The notes below the pieces were generated by a model. The model worked only from the letters and a program-made list of their open reading frames with translations. It did no database searches and was not told the origin of the DNA. Positions 8,227 through 18,181 of a DNA stretch of 33,009 nt are shown here, in pieces. The translations under genes and the position numbers were made by a program. Origin of the DNA: Patescibacteria group bacterium (GTDB taxonomy: Bacteria; Patescibacteriota; Patescibacteriia; JAGPKW01); the NCBI GenBank assembly GCA_021734125.1, contig JAIPJN010000006.1:1-33009 (forward strand). The letters are read 5' to 3'. The first letter of the stretch is position 1. The number at the start of each line of letters is the position of its first letter.

Positions 8227-9393
8227 ATGTATACAAAAATTTTTACTAAAACTGACAAAAAATTAGAACAAGAATTATTGTCTTTAAAATATACCTCTTA
8301 CTTTCAGTCAAAAAATTGGGCTGATTTTCAATCGGAATATTTTAATAGAAAATTTTGGTTTGTTAATTTTTATGAAAATAATAAAATAATTTCTTCTTGT
8401 CTTGTTTTAAAAATAGAATTACCATTTAATAAAAATTATCTTTATATACCTGCTGGTCCAGCTCTATATGACTATACTTCAGAAATTTATAAAAATTTAG
8501 TTACTGAAATTTCTAAAATAGCAAAACAAGAAAAATCTGTTTTTTTAAAATTAGAATCTACTTTTTCTAATAAAGATACTTTCGATGGTTCTTTTTATTC
8601 TAATTTAATGACTTTTTATAATAATGCTTATAATTTTTTTGTAAAAAATTTAGGTTTTTCTAAAACTTATGAAAATAAAGTACCAAATAACACTTTATTC
8701 ATTAATCTATTTAAAGATGAGGATCAAATTTTTAAAGAAATGAAACAAAAGGGTAGGTATAATATAAAAAAAGCTATAAAAAACAATATAAAAATAAACA
8801 AAACTAAAAATCCTGAATCAGAAGAGTTTGAAGAATTCTGGAAACTCACTAAAGAAACAACTAAAAGAGATAAATTTTCTTCAAATACTAAAGATTATTA
8901 TATTAATTTATTAAAATTTTTAAATTCAAAAAATATAGAAACTTATTTATATTCAGCATATTTTGAAAATAAAATAATATCATCTGCTATATGCGTTTTT
9001 TATAAAAATAAAGCAACATATTATTACGGAGCTAGCTCAAATAAATATAGAAAATTAATGGCACCTTATTTATTACAATGGGAAATGATAAAAGATGCTA
9101 AAGAAAAAAATAAGAAAATATATGATTTTTTAGGTATTTCTCCATCATATTATGAAGAAAATGGAAATTATATAATAAATGATAATTTTAATAGAATAAA
9201 ATTTAAAAAAGAGAAGGATGTGGAAAACTATTTAAATAAACACAATTTTTCAGGAATTACTGAATTTAAAACTAAATTTGGAGGAGAAAAGATGAATTAT
9301 ATGGGATCATGTGATTTAATATATAATAAATTCTGGTATTTTATTATAAAAATTTCAAAAAAAATTAGAAAATTAAAAAGAAAAATTATATGA
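8227..9393 (+). CDS. FemAB-like peptidyltransferase (lipid II bridge / GNAT fold)
   Basis: N-terminal FQSKNWADFQ, MKQKGRYNIKKAIKNNI, tandem acyltransferase-like layout; position before murF. Confidence 0.8.
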   Translation: MYTKIFTKTDKKLEQELLSLKYTSYFQSKNWADFQSEYFNRKFWFVNFYENNKIISSCLVLKIELPFNKNYLYIPAGPALYDYTSEIYKNLVTEISKIAKQEKSVFLKLESTFSNKDTFDGSFYSNLMTFYNNAYNFFVKNLGFSKTYENKVPNNTLFINLFKDEDQIFKEMKQKGRYNIKKAIKNNIKINKTKNPESEEFEEFWKLTKETTKRDKFSSNTKDYYINLLKFLNSKNIETYLYSAYFENKIISSAICVFYKNKATYYYGASSNKYRKLMAPYLLQWEMIKDAKEKNKKIYDFLGISPSYYEENGNYIINDNFNRIKFKKEKDVENYLNKHNFSGITEFKTKFGGEKMNYMGSCDLIYNKFWYFIIKISKKIRKLKRKII

Positions 9394-10670
9394 AAAAGAT
9401 ATTATTTAATATTTTAAGACTTCTTTCAAAAAAAATAGTAAAAAAATATAAGCCTAAAATTATAGGAATTACGGGATCTGTTGGTAAAACAACTTCTAAA
9501 AATGCAGTTTATGAAGTTTTGAAAAATAGGTATAAAGTTAGAATGTCACCAAAAAGTTATAATAGTGAATTAGGGCTTCCTCTTACCATCATGAATCTTG
9601 AAACTTCTAAATCTTTTTTTATTTGGATTATAAATATTTTTAAAGGAATTAAATTATTGTTAAAAAAAGATAAAAATTATCCAGAAATATTAATTTTAGA
9701 AATGGGAGCTGATAAACCTGGAGATATTTCTTATTTAAGAAATATTATAAAACCAGATATAGCAATATTAACAGAAGTTTCACCTTCTCATTTAGAAAAA
9801 TTTGATAATTTAGATAATATTTTGAAAGAAAAATTACAAATTTTTAATACAGGAGACAGTGATCAAAAAGCAATTCTTAATTTAGATAATCCTTTAATTA
9901 AAAAAAGTCAAACAGATATAGATGCTAATATAATTACTTATGGGATTAATGAAGATGCTGATATTAAAGCATTTAATATTAATTCTACTAATACTTTTGA
10001 CGATAATTATACTTCTGGAATTGAATTTGATTTAAAATATAAAAATGAAACTGCTCATGTAAAAATGCAATATTTATTGGGAAAACATCAAATTTATAGT
10101 ATTTTAAGTGCTTTTGCTATTGGTGTTATTTTTAATTTAACCTTGGAAGATATAAAAAATTCTTTAGAAGACACTAAACCTCAAAACGGAAGAATGTCAC
10201 TTTTAAAGGGAATAAAAAATACTTGGATTATAGACGATACTTACAACTCTTCTCCTATTGCTTCTGTATCTGCACTTGAAGCTTTAAGTTCTTCATCTAT
10301 TCTAGGTAAAAAAGTTGCAGTTTTAGGGGATATGTTAGAACTTGGAGCTAGTTCTGAATCTGAACATAAAAAAATAGGATATAGAGTTCAAGATTTAGAA
10401 ATCGATTTATTAATAACTGTTGGGGAAAGATCTAGAGATATAGCAAGAGGGTCTATAGAAGCAGGAATGGATGAAAATACCGTTTTTACATTTTCAAATA
10501 CTAAAGATGCAGGAAAATTTATACAAAATAGAATAAAACAAAATGATCTAATTCTTATAAAAGGATCTCAAAGTATAAGATGTGAAAAAATAGTAAAGGA
10601 AATAATGGCTAATCCATTAAATGCAAAAAATTTACTTGTAAGACAAACAGGAATATGGGAAAATAAATAA
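9390..10670 (+). CDS. murF: Mur ligase, MurF-like
   Basis: GITGSVGKTTSKNAV, ILEMGADKPGDI, DDTYNSSPIASVSALEAL, VLGDMLELG. Confidence 0.85.
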   Translation: MKKILFNILRLLSKKIVKKYKPKIIGITGSVGKTTSKNAVYEVLKNRYKVRMSPKSYNSELGLPLTIMNLETSKSFFIWIINIFKGIKLLLKKDKNYPEILILEMGADKPGDISYLRNIIKPDIAILTEVSPSHLEKFDNLDNILKEKLQIFNTGDSDQKAILNLDNPLIKKSQTDIDANIITYGINEDADIKAFNINSTNTFDDNYTSGIEFDLKYKNETAHVKMQYLLGKHQIYSILSAFAIGVIFNLTLEDIKNSLEDTKPQNGRMSLLKGIKNTWIIDDTYNSSPIASVSALEALSSSSILGKKVAVLGDMLELGASSESEHKKIGYRVQDLEIDLLITVGERSRDIARGSIEAGMDENTVFTFSNTKDAGKFIQNRIKQNDLILIKGSQSIRCEKIVKEIMANPLNAKNLLVRQTGIWENK

Positions 10671-10693
10671 ATTTATTAATATTTAAGTTTTTT

Positions 10694-12331
10694 GTGATGA
10701 ATAAAAAATATATTTTTGTTGTAGGAGGTGTTATGTCTTCTGTTGGTAAAGGTATTGCTACAGCATCTTGTGCTAAAATTTTAAAGGCTAAAGGTTACTC
10801 TACTACATGTATAAAGATAGATCCTTATATAAATGTAGATGCTGGAACTATGAATCCAACTGAACATGGAGAAGTTTTTGTAACAGACGACGGAGATGAA
10901 ACTGATCAAGATATTGGAAATTATGAAAGATTTTTAGATGTTGATATTTTATCTACTAATTATATGACAACAGGGAGGGTATATAAAAAAGTTATAGAAG
11001 ATGAAAGAAATTTAAAATATAAAGGTAAATGTGTTGAAGTTGTTCCTCATATACCAATGGAAGTTGTAAGAAGAATAAAAGATGCTTCTACTAAAACAGA
11101 TTCTGAAATTACTGTTATAGAAATTGGGGGAACAGTAGGGGAATATCAAAATGTTTTGTTTTTAGAAGCTGCTAGAATGATGAAAACCGAAAATCCGGAT
11201 GATGTTATTTTTGTTATGGTTTCTTATCTTCCTATTCCAAAAATGGTAGGAGAAATGAAAACTAAACCAACTCAATCTGCAGTTAGAACTTTGAATTCTT
11301 CTGGAATACAGCCTAATGTTTTGCTTTGTAGATCTGAAAAATTATTAGATGAAAAAAGAAAAGAAAAATTATCTATATTTTGTAATTTAAATAAAAAGGC
11401 AATAATTTCTGCTCCTGATGCTGATTCTATATATGATGTTGTTTTAAATTTTAAAAATGAGAATTTAGATGAAAGATTAATAGAATTATTAAATCTTGAG
11501 GAAAGACAATCTAGTAACGAATTAAAAAAATGGGAAAATTTTGCAAATAAAGTAAAAGAGGTAAAAGAAGAAATTACAATAGGAATTGTTGGTAAATATT
11601 TTAAAACAGGGGACTATGTTCTTTCTGATTCTTATATTTCAGTAATTGAAGCTATAAAACATGCAGCTTGGTATTATAATAAAAAACCTATCATAAAATG
11701 GTTATATTCAGATGAATATGAAAAACATCCTGAAAAATTAGAAGAATTAAAATCTTGTGATGGTGTTATTGTTCCTGGTGGTTTTGGAACTAGAGGAATA
11801 GAAGGAAAAATAGAAGCTATTTCTTATGTAAGAAAAAATGATATTCCATTTTTAGGTCTTTGTTATGGAATGCAACTTGCTACAATAGAATTTGCTAGAA
11901 ATATTGCTGGAATATCTGATGCAACAACTGAAGAAATGGATGAAGATGGAAAAAATAGAGTTATTAATACAATGAAAGATCAAATAAATAAAATAAAAAA
12001 TGGGAATTATGGTGGAACTATGAGATTGGGGGCTTATCCTTGTTTATTAAATAAAAATTCAAAAAGTTTTGAGTACTATAAAAAAGAAAATATTTCTGAA
12101 AGACATAGGCATAGATATGAATTTAATAATGAATACAGAAAATTATTAGAAGAGAAAGGTCTTTTAATTGCAGGAACTTCTCCTGATAATAATTTAGTAG
12201 AAATTATTGAAAATCCTAAAAATAAGTTTTTTGTTGGATCTCAATTTCATCCTGAATTAAAATCTAGACCCTTAAATCCTCATTCTTTATTTTTAGGACT
12301 TATAAATGCGGCTTTAAAAAATGATGAATAA
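10694..12331 (+). CDS. pyrG: CTP synthase
   Basis: FVVGGVMSSVGKGIATAS, KIDPYINVDAGTMNP, GGFGTRGIEGK, GLCYGMQLA. Confidence 0.97.
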   Translation: MMNKKYIFVVGGVMSSVGKGIATASCAKILKAKGYSTTCIKIDPYINVDAGTMNPTEHGEVFVTDDGDETDQDIGNYERFLDVDILSTNYMTTGRVYKKVIEDERNLKYKGKCVEVVPHIPMEVVRRIKDASTKTDSEITVIEIGGTVGEYQNVLFLEAARMMKTENPDDVIFVMVSYLPIPKMVGEMKTKPTQSAVRTLNSSGIQPNVLLCRSEKLLDEKRKEKLSIFCNLNKKAIISAPDADSIYDVVLNFKNENLDERLIELLNLEERQSSNELKKWENFANKVKEVKEEITIGIVGKYFKTGDYVLSDSYISVIEAIKHAAWYYNKKPIIKWLYSDEYEKHPEKLEELKSCDGVIVPGGFGTRGIEGKIEAISYVRKNDIPFLGLCYGMQLATIEFARNIAGISDATTEEMDEDGKNRVINTMKDQINKIKNGNYGGTMRLGAYPCLLNKNSKSFEYYKKENISERHRHRYEFNNEYRKLLEEKGLLIAGTSPDNNLVEIIENPKNKFFVGSQFHPELKSRPLNPHSLFLGLINAALKNDE

Positions 12332-13118
12332 AATTGATATATTAGGTATAAAAATTAATACTAATACAAAAAAAGAGATTCTAAATGAATTAAAAAAATC
12401 TTTTGAATTTAATAAACAATTTTATATTACAACACCAAATCCTGAAATTATATTAAAAGCTTTAAAGAATGATAAATATAAAAATATTTTAAATAATTCT
12501 TATATCTCTATTCCTGATGGAATAGGCCTTATATTAGCTTCAAAATTTCTATATAAAAAAAATTATTTAAAAGAAAGAATATCTGGTTCTGATTTTGTTT
12601 ATGATTTACTAGAACTTTGTGAAAAAAAAGAGAAGAAGATATTTTTACTTGGAGGAAATAATGAAGATCAATTAAATAGGGTAGAAAAAAATTTATTTAA
12701 TAAATTTAATAATTTAATAATCTCTGGAAAAAATCTAGGATATGATAAAAATAATTTAATAATAGGTGAAAATTATAATTTAATTGATGTAGAAAATAAA
12801 ACAAAAACTTTAATTGAACAAATAAATTATTCAAATACTGATGTTTTATTAGTTGCTTTTGGAGCACCAAAACAAGAATTATGGATTTATGAAAATTTAA
12901 ATAAATTAAAAAATATAAAAATTGCAATTGGAATTGGTGGCACTTTTGATTTTATTTCAGGTTATAAAAAAAGAGCTCCTAAAATTTTTATAAGATTTAA
13001 TTTAGAATGGTTATTTAGATTAATACAAGAACCTAGAAGATTAAAAAGAATATTTAATGCTGTTATTATATTTCCTATAAAAATTATTAAGTATAGATTA
13101 AAAAATGCCAAAAAATAA
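12321..13118 (+). CDS. WecG/TagA/CpsF family glycosyltransferase
   Basis: TPNPEIILKAL, IPDGIGLILASKF, LLVAFGAPKQELWI, GIGGTFDFISGYKKRAP. Confidence 0.9.
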   Translation: MMNKIDILGIKINTNTKKEILNELKKSFEFNKQFYITTPNPEIILKALKNDKYKNILNNSYISIPDGIGLILASKFLYKKNYLKERISGSDFVYDLLELCEKKEKKIFLLGGNNEDQLNRVEKNLFNKFNNLIISGKNLGYDKNNLIIGENYNLIDVENKTKTLIEQINYSNTDVLLVAFGAPKQELWIYENLNKLKNIKIAIGIGGTFDFISGYKKRAPKIFIRFNLEWLFRLIQEPRRLKRIFNAVIIFPIKIIKYRLKNAKK

Positions 13119-14073
13119 ATTATCTATAAATTTAGTTACTTATAATGCTGAAAAATATATAAAATTATGTTTAAATTCAATTTTTAAACAAAATTTTGTT
13201 GGTTTTGAAATTATTATTGTAGATAATGCTTCTTCAGACAAAACTATTTCCATAATTGAAAACGATTTTTTGTCTAAATATCAAAATATTAAATTAATAA
13301 AAAATTCAAAAAATTTAGGATTTGCTAATGCTCATAATATTGCAATTAATAGTTCTGAATCTGAATATATACTACTTCTAAATCAAGATATTATTTTAGA
13401 AAAGAATTATATTTTTTATCTAATTAGGTTTTTAGATAATAATAAAAACTACTCATCTTGTAATGGAAAATTATTAAAATTAAAATTTGATGAGAAAAAT
13501 AATATCATTAAGACTAGTGTTATAGATTCTTTAGGATTAAAACCTAATTTAGGCTATAAATTTAAAAATATAGCAGAAGGAGAAATCGATTCTAAAAAAT
13601 ATGATAATGATTTTGATGTTTGGGGTGTGTCAGGGGCTTTACCTATTTATCGAAGGTCTTCTATTTATAATGTTTCTAAATTAAAAAATAATTATTATGA
13701 AATTTTTGATGAATCTTTTTTTATGTATAAAGAAGATATAGATCTTGCCTTTAGATTGAAAAATTTTGATTTAAAGTCTAAATACATATCTTCATCAATT
13801 GCTTATCATGAAAGGGGATTAAAAAATAAAAAAGGTTTACTTAAAAAAATGAGAGATAAAAAAAATAATGATTTTTTAAACTATTTATCTTATAGAAATC
13901 ATTTATTACTGCTTTATAAAAATTTAAATTTAAAAAATTTTATAATTCATTTTCCTTTTATATTTTATGAAGAATTAAAAAAATTTTTATATTATGTTTT
14001 TTATAAACCTTCTATAATTAAAAAATCTTGGAATTATTTTTTAAAAAACAAATCAAAATGGTTGATAAAATAA
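13105..14073 (+). CDS. GT2 family glycosyltransferase
   Basis: INLVTYNAEKYI...IIIVDNASSD...ILLLNQDI; ESFFMYKEDIDLAFR. Confidence 0.9.
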   Translation: MPKNKLSINLVTYNAEKYIKLCLNSIFKQNFVGFEIIIVDNASSDKTISIIENDFLSKYQNIKLIKNSKNLGFANAHNIAINSSESEYILLLNQDIILEKNYIFYLIRFLDNNKNYSSCNGKLLKLKFDEKNNIIKTSVIDSLGLKPNLGYKFKNIAEGEIDSKKYDNDFDVWGVSGALPIYRRSSIYNVSKLKNNYYEIFDESFFMYKEDIDLAFRLKNFDLKSKYISSSIAYHERGLKNKKGLLKKMRDKKNNDFLNYLSYRNHLLLLYKNLNLKNFIIHFPFIFYEELKKFLYYVFYKPSIIKKSWNYFLKNKSKWLIK

Positions 14074-14864
14074 ATAAAATTAATTTATCTATTATTATAG
14101 TGACTTATAATAGCTCTTCTTTAATAAAAAAATGCTTAGAGCCTCTTTTAAATTTAAATAATATAAATTATGAAATTATTGTTGTAGATAATGAGTCAAA
14201 AGATAATACTTTAGAAATTTTAAAAAATTATAATAAAAAGATAAGAATTTATGTTTTAAAAAATAAAGGTTATGCAAATGCTTTAAATTTTGCTTCAAAA
14301 AAAGCTAAAGGAGAATATTTATTATTTATGAATCCTGATATTTTTATAGAAAAAGAAGATATAAAAAAAATGTTAAATAGAATTAAAAAAGATAAAAATA
14401 TAGGAATAATAGCTCCTAAGCTTATTTTTCCAAATAATAAAATACAAGATTCTTGTTTTATGTTTTATAAATTTTATACTCCTTTTTTAAGAAGAAGTTT
14501 TTTAGGAAGAACAAAATTTGGTAAAAAACATATTGATAAAATTTTTATGAAAAATTCAGATAAAAATAAAGAAATAAATCCAGACTGGGTTTTAGGGGCT
14601 ATTTTCATAATGGAAAGAAATTTTTTTGAAAAAATATCAGGAATGGATTCTAGATTTTTTCTTTATTATGAAGATATGGATATTTGTAAAAGATGTCATT
14701 TAAATAATAAAAAAATATTATATTTTCCTTATGCAAAAGCTATACATAATCACATAAGAAGCTCTGCTAATTACAAAAATATAATGACAGCTTTTTTAAA
14801 TAAAGTTACAAGAGAACATATAAAAAGTTATATAAAATATCATTTAAAGTTTTTAGGAAGATAG
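14028..14864 (+). CDS. GT2 family glycosyltransferase
   Basis: LSIIIVTYNSSSLI...EIIVVDNESKDNT...LLFMNPDI; FFLYYEDMDICKR. Confidence 0.9.
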   Translation: MELFFKKQIKMVDKINKINLSIIIVTYNSSSLIKKCLEPLLNLNNINYEIIVVDNESKDNTLEILKNYNKKIRIYVLKNKGYANALNFASKKAKGEYLLFMNPDIFIEKEDIKKMLNRIKKDKNIGIIAPKLIFPNNKIQDSCFMFYKFYTPFLRRSFLGRTKFGKKHIDKIFMKNSDKNKEINPDWVLGAIFIMERNFFEKISGMDSRFFLYYEDMDICKRCHLNNKKILYFPYAKAIHNHIRSSANYKNIMTAFLNKVTREHIKSYIKYHLKFLGR

Positions 14865-16933
14865 TGATAAAATATGTTATAATTATACTGAAAATATTTT
14901 ATTTTATGATTAAAAAAGTTTCTTTAAAAATATCGTTTTTATTTTTTTCTTTTTTATTTCTAGGTATTTATAATACGAATGCTTTGGAAACTTCTTATGC
15001 TCCTTCAGATCCAGATATTCAAAGACAATGGTATTTAGATAAGATAAATGCTTATAAAGCTTGGGATATAACTAGAGGAAAAAATACTATAACCGTTGCT
15101 GTTATTGATTCTGGAGTAGATATAAATCATCCTGATTTAAAAGATAATATTTGGAAAAATTTTGATGAAATACCTGGTAATGGTATAGACGATGATAATA
15201 ATGGTTATATAGATGATGTAAATGGTTGGGATTTTTTATTGTCTAATAATAATCCAAATCCTAAAATACCTGATGATTATAATGATAATTCTGATATTAA
15301 AATAGAAGGCATTAATCATGGAACTGTTGTTTCAGGTATAATTGCGGCTTCTTCTGGTAATGAAGGTATTTCTGGAATAGCTCCAAATGTAAAAATTATG
15401 CCTCTTAGAGTTCTTGATGGTTTAGGGGGTGGAAGTATGTTTAATGTTGTAAACGCAATAGACTATGCTGTAAAAAATGGTGCAGATATAATAAATATGA
15501 GTTTTGTAGGATCTACAAGAAGTACATATCTTGAAGATAAATTGAGAGAAATTTCTAATAAAGACGTTTTAATTGTTGTTTCTGCTGGAAATAATGTACA
15601 AGATGGTGGAACAAATCTAGACGAAAAAAATCTTTATCCTGTTTGTTCTGATACAAAAAATAATAATTTTATTCTTGGAGTTAGTGCTTTAGATCAAATG
15701 GATAAGAGAGCTCCTTTTGCTAATTATGGCTCTTGTGTTGATATTTCTGCTCCTGGAGTTTCTATTTATAGTACAACTTTTTTAGACATAGATTACAAAG
15801 CTTTTTCTGATCCTTATAGCGGATATTGGTCTGGAACTTCTATGTCTGCTCCTATTGTTTCTGGAATATTAGCTCTTATGAAAAGTGCTAATGAGGATTT
15901 ACCAAAAGATCAATTAATTAGAATTTTATTAGATGAAGGTTATACTTTAGAATCAAAAAATATAGGAGTTGGTGTTGATGCATATTCTGCTGTATATAAA
16001 GCATCAGCAAATAAATTTTTAAAAAATGCTAATTTTACTATGTATGTAGGTTCTGGATCAGGTGAAAAACCTATTGTAAAAAAAATAACTAATTCTGGAT
16101 ATACTGAAATGGAATTTTTAGCTTATGATGAAAATTTTGAAGGTGGTGTTAATGTAGCTTCAGGCAAATTAGATGGTGAAAAAGATTTTATTGTTACTGG
16201 AACGGGTTATAGTGGAGGCCCACAAGTTAGAATTTTTAATACAGAAGGAAATCTTGTTCGGCAATTTTTTGCATATAACGAAAATTTTAGAGGTGGAGTA
16301 AATATTGCGGTAGGGGATGTAAATGGAGATGGAAAAGAAGATATTATAACAGGGGCTGGTTATAGTGGAGGTCCGCAAGTCAGGGTATTTGATTTATATG
16401 GTAATGTTTTAAGTCAGTTTTTTGCATATAATGAAAATTTCAGAGGTGGAGTAAATATTGCAGTAGGGGATGTAAATGGAGATGGAAAAGAAGATATTAT
16501 AACAGGAGCTGGTTATAGTGGAGGTCCGCAAGTCAGGGTATTTGATTATAAAGGAGAAGTTATGAATCAATTTTTTGCTTTTCATCCAGATTTTAGAGGG
16601 GGAATTACTGTGGGAGTTGTTGATGTAAATTATGATAGTATAAAAGAAATTATTGTAGGAATAAATAAAGATGCTAGTCCTTATGTAAGGGTATATAATA
16701 AAGATGCTGAACTTTTGAGTCAATTTTTAGCATATGATCAAAATTTTTATGGAGGAGTTAATGTTTCTGGTTTTTCTCCTTCTGGTTTTACTACACCAAA
16801 AATAATAACCTCTCCAAATGAGTATGGAGGTCCTCAACTTAGAACATTTAGTATAGATGGAAATGTATTAAATCAATTTTTCATCTTTAATAAAAATTTA
16901 AGTGGAGGTATGAATATATCAAATATTAATTAA
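14864..16933 (+). CDS. Secreted subtilisin-like serine protease (S8) with C-terminal FG-GAP/VCBS-like repeats
   Basis: VAVIDSGVDINHPDL, NHGTVVSGIIAA, GTSMSAPIVSGILAL; VGDVNGDGKEDIITGAG repeats; start may be the ATG at 14906. Confidence 0.92.
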   Translation: MIKYVIIILKIFYFMIKKVSLKISFLFFSFLFLGIYNTNALETSYAPSDPDIQRQWYLDKINAYKAWDITRGKNTITVAVIDSGVDINHPDLKDNIWKNFDEIPGNGIDDDNNGYIDDVNGWDFLLSNNNPNPKIPDDYNDNSDIKIEGINHGTVVSGIIAASSGNEGISGIAPNVKIMPLRVLDGLGGGSMFNVVNAIDYAVKNGADIINMSFVGSTRSTYLEDKLREISNKDVLIVVSAGNNVQDGGTNLDEKNLYPVCSDTKNNNFILGVSALDQMDKRAPFANYGSCVDISAPGVSIYSTTFLDIDYKAFSDPYSGYWSGTSMSAPIVSGILALMKSANEDLPKDQLIRILLDEGYTLESKNIGVGVDAYSAVYKASANKFLKNANFTMYVGSGSGEKPIVKKITNSGYTEMEFLAYDENFEGGVNVASGKLDGEKDFIVTGTGYSGGPQVRIFNTEGNLVRQFFAYNENFRGGVNIAVGDVNGDGKEDIITGAGYSGGPQVRVFDLYGNVLSQFFAYNENFRGGVNIAVGDVNGDGKEDIITGAGYSGGPQVRVFDYKGEVMNQFFAFHPDFRGGITVGVVDVNYDSIKEIIVGINKDASPYVRVYNKDAELLSQFLAYDQNFYGGVNVSGFSPSGFTTPKIITSPNEYGGPQLRTFSIDGNVLNQFFIFNKNLSGGMNISNIN
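16265..16546 (+). repeat. Near-identical tandem repeat inside the protease gene, period 153 bp (51 aa)
   Basis: Units 16265-16393 and 16418-16546 encode FFAYNENFRGGVNIAVGDVNGDGKEDIITGAGYSGGPQVRVFD. Confidence 0.9.
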
Positions 16934-16939
16934 ATAAAA

Positions 16940-18052
16940 ATGGATAAAAAAAAGAATAAAAATATAATAGTAACGGGAGGAGCTGGTTTTATAGGCTCTC
17001 ATTTATGTGATTCTTTAGTAAAAAATGGTTTTAATGTTTTATGTATAGATAATTTTTCTTCTGGAGAAGAATCTAATATAAGTCATCTATTGCAATTACC
17101 AAACTTTGAACTTATAAATCATGATTTAACTACAAAAATAAATTTAAATGAGTGTAGAGAAGCTAAAAAATTTGATGTTGAATTTTTAGGGATTTCACAA
17201 ATTTATCATTTGGCTTGTCCTACTTCACCGGGTGATTATGATAAATTCGCTATGTCTACTTTATTTGCAAATTCTCATGCAACAAAAAATGTTTTAGATA
17301 TAGCTATAGAATATAATTCAAAGGTTTTATTTTCTTCTTCTTCTGTTATTTATGGAGAACCTAAAAAGGAAATGACTTTTGTAAAAGAAGAAGATTTAGG
17401 TTTAGTTAATAATCTTGATCCAAAAGCTTGTTATAATGAAGGAAAAAGATTTTCTGAAAGTGTTTGTTATTATTATTCAAAATATAAAGGTGTTGATATA
17501 AAAATAGCTAGGATATTTTCAATTTATGGTCCAAGAATGAAAATAAAAAATGGAAGATTAATTGCTGATTTGATTAATAATGCTATAGATAATAAACCGT
17601 TAACTTTAGATTGTAGAAAAGAGGATATAAGATCTTATTGTTATATTAATGATTTATTAGAAGCTTTTTACTTAATTATGGATAATGGGGAATTCGGACC
17701 ATATAATGTTGGTAATCCTGCTCCTGTAAAAATGATTGAAGTTTTAGAAACTATAAAAGATTTAACTTTTTCTGATTTTAAATGCACTTTTACAGAAAAA
17801 AAACATTCTAAAAAACCTCTTCCAGACCTTTCTCGTGTAAAAAAAGAATTTGGGTGGTTTCCTTTAACTCCTATTGAAAAAGGATTTAAAGAAACTATTG
17901 CATTTACTAAGGCAAATAGAAATAGTTTAAATATTTCTTCAATTGATTATGGTGGTGATGATAGTAATAATAAAGAAAATGAGAAAGAGTCTTCTAAAAA
18001 TAATATAAATTCAAACTCTAATAATCTTTTTAAATCAATATTTGGTAGTTAG
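16940..18052 (+). CDS. NAD-dependent epimerase/dehydratase, UDP-glucuronate decarboxylase-like
   Basis: VTGGAGFIGSHLCDSL, YHLACPTSPGDY, SSVIYGEP, YNEGKRFSE, RIFSIYGPRM. Confidence 0.88.
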   Translation: MDKKKNKNIIVTGGAGFIGSHLCDSLVKNGFNVLCIDNFSSGEESNISHLLQLPNFELINHDLTTKINLNECREAKKFDVEFLGISQIYHLACPTSPGDYDKFAMSTLFANSHATKNVLDIAIEYNSKVLFSSSSVIYGEPKKEMTFVKEEDLGLVNNLDPKACYNEGKRFSESVCYYYSKYKGVDIKIARIFSIYGPRMKIKNGRLIADLINNAIDNKPLTLDCRKEDIRSYCYINDLLEAFYLIMDNGEFGPYNVGNPAPVKMIEVLETIKDLTFSDFKCTFTEKKHSKKPLPDLSRVKKEFGWFPLTPIEKGFKETIAFTKANRNSLNISSIDYGGDDSNNKENEKESSKNNINSNSNNLFKSIFGS

Positions 18053-18080
18053 ATTAAAATATTGTTTATTTTTAATCTAA
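18049..18080 (+). terminator. Hairpin spanning the stop codon of the epimerase gene; possible terminator
   Basis: TTAGATTAAAA / TTTTAATCTAA, 11-bp stem. Confidence 0.5.
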
Positions 18081-18181
18081 TATATAATTATATGCGATTA
18101 CCTATTTGCTTGACTTATTATACTTTTTATGATATTTTTTACTAAATATACATTCATTGTTTTAATTTACATCTTTTTTGT

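Noticed and set aside
9390-9393. Possible UGA recoding (Gracilibacteria-type code)
   Set aside because: The FemAB-like ORF ends with TGA in an ATGA overlap with murF, a normal stop arrangement; standard code 11 is sufficient.
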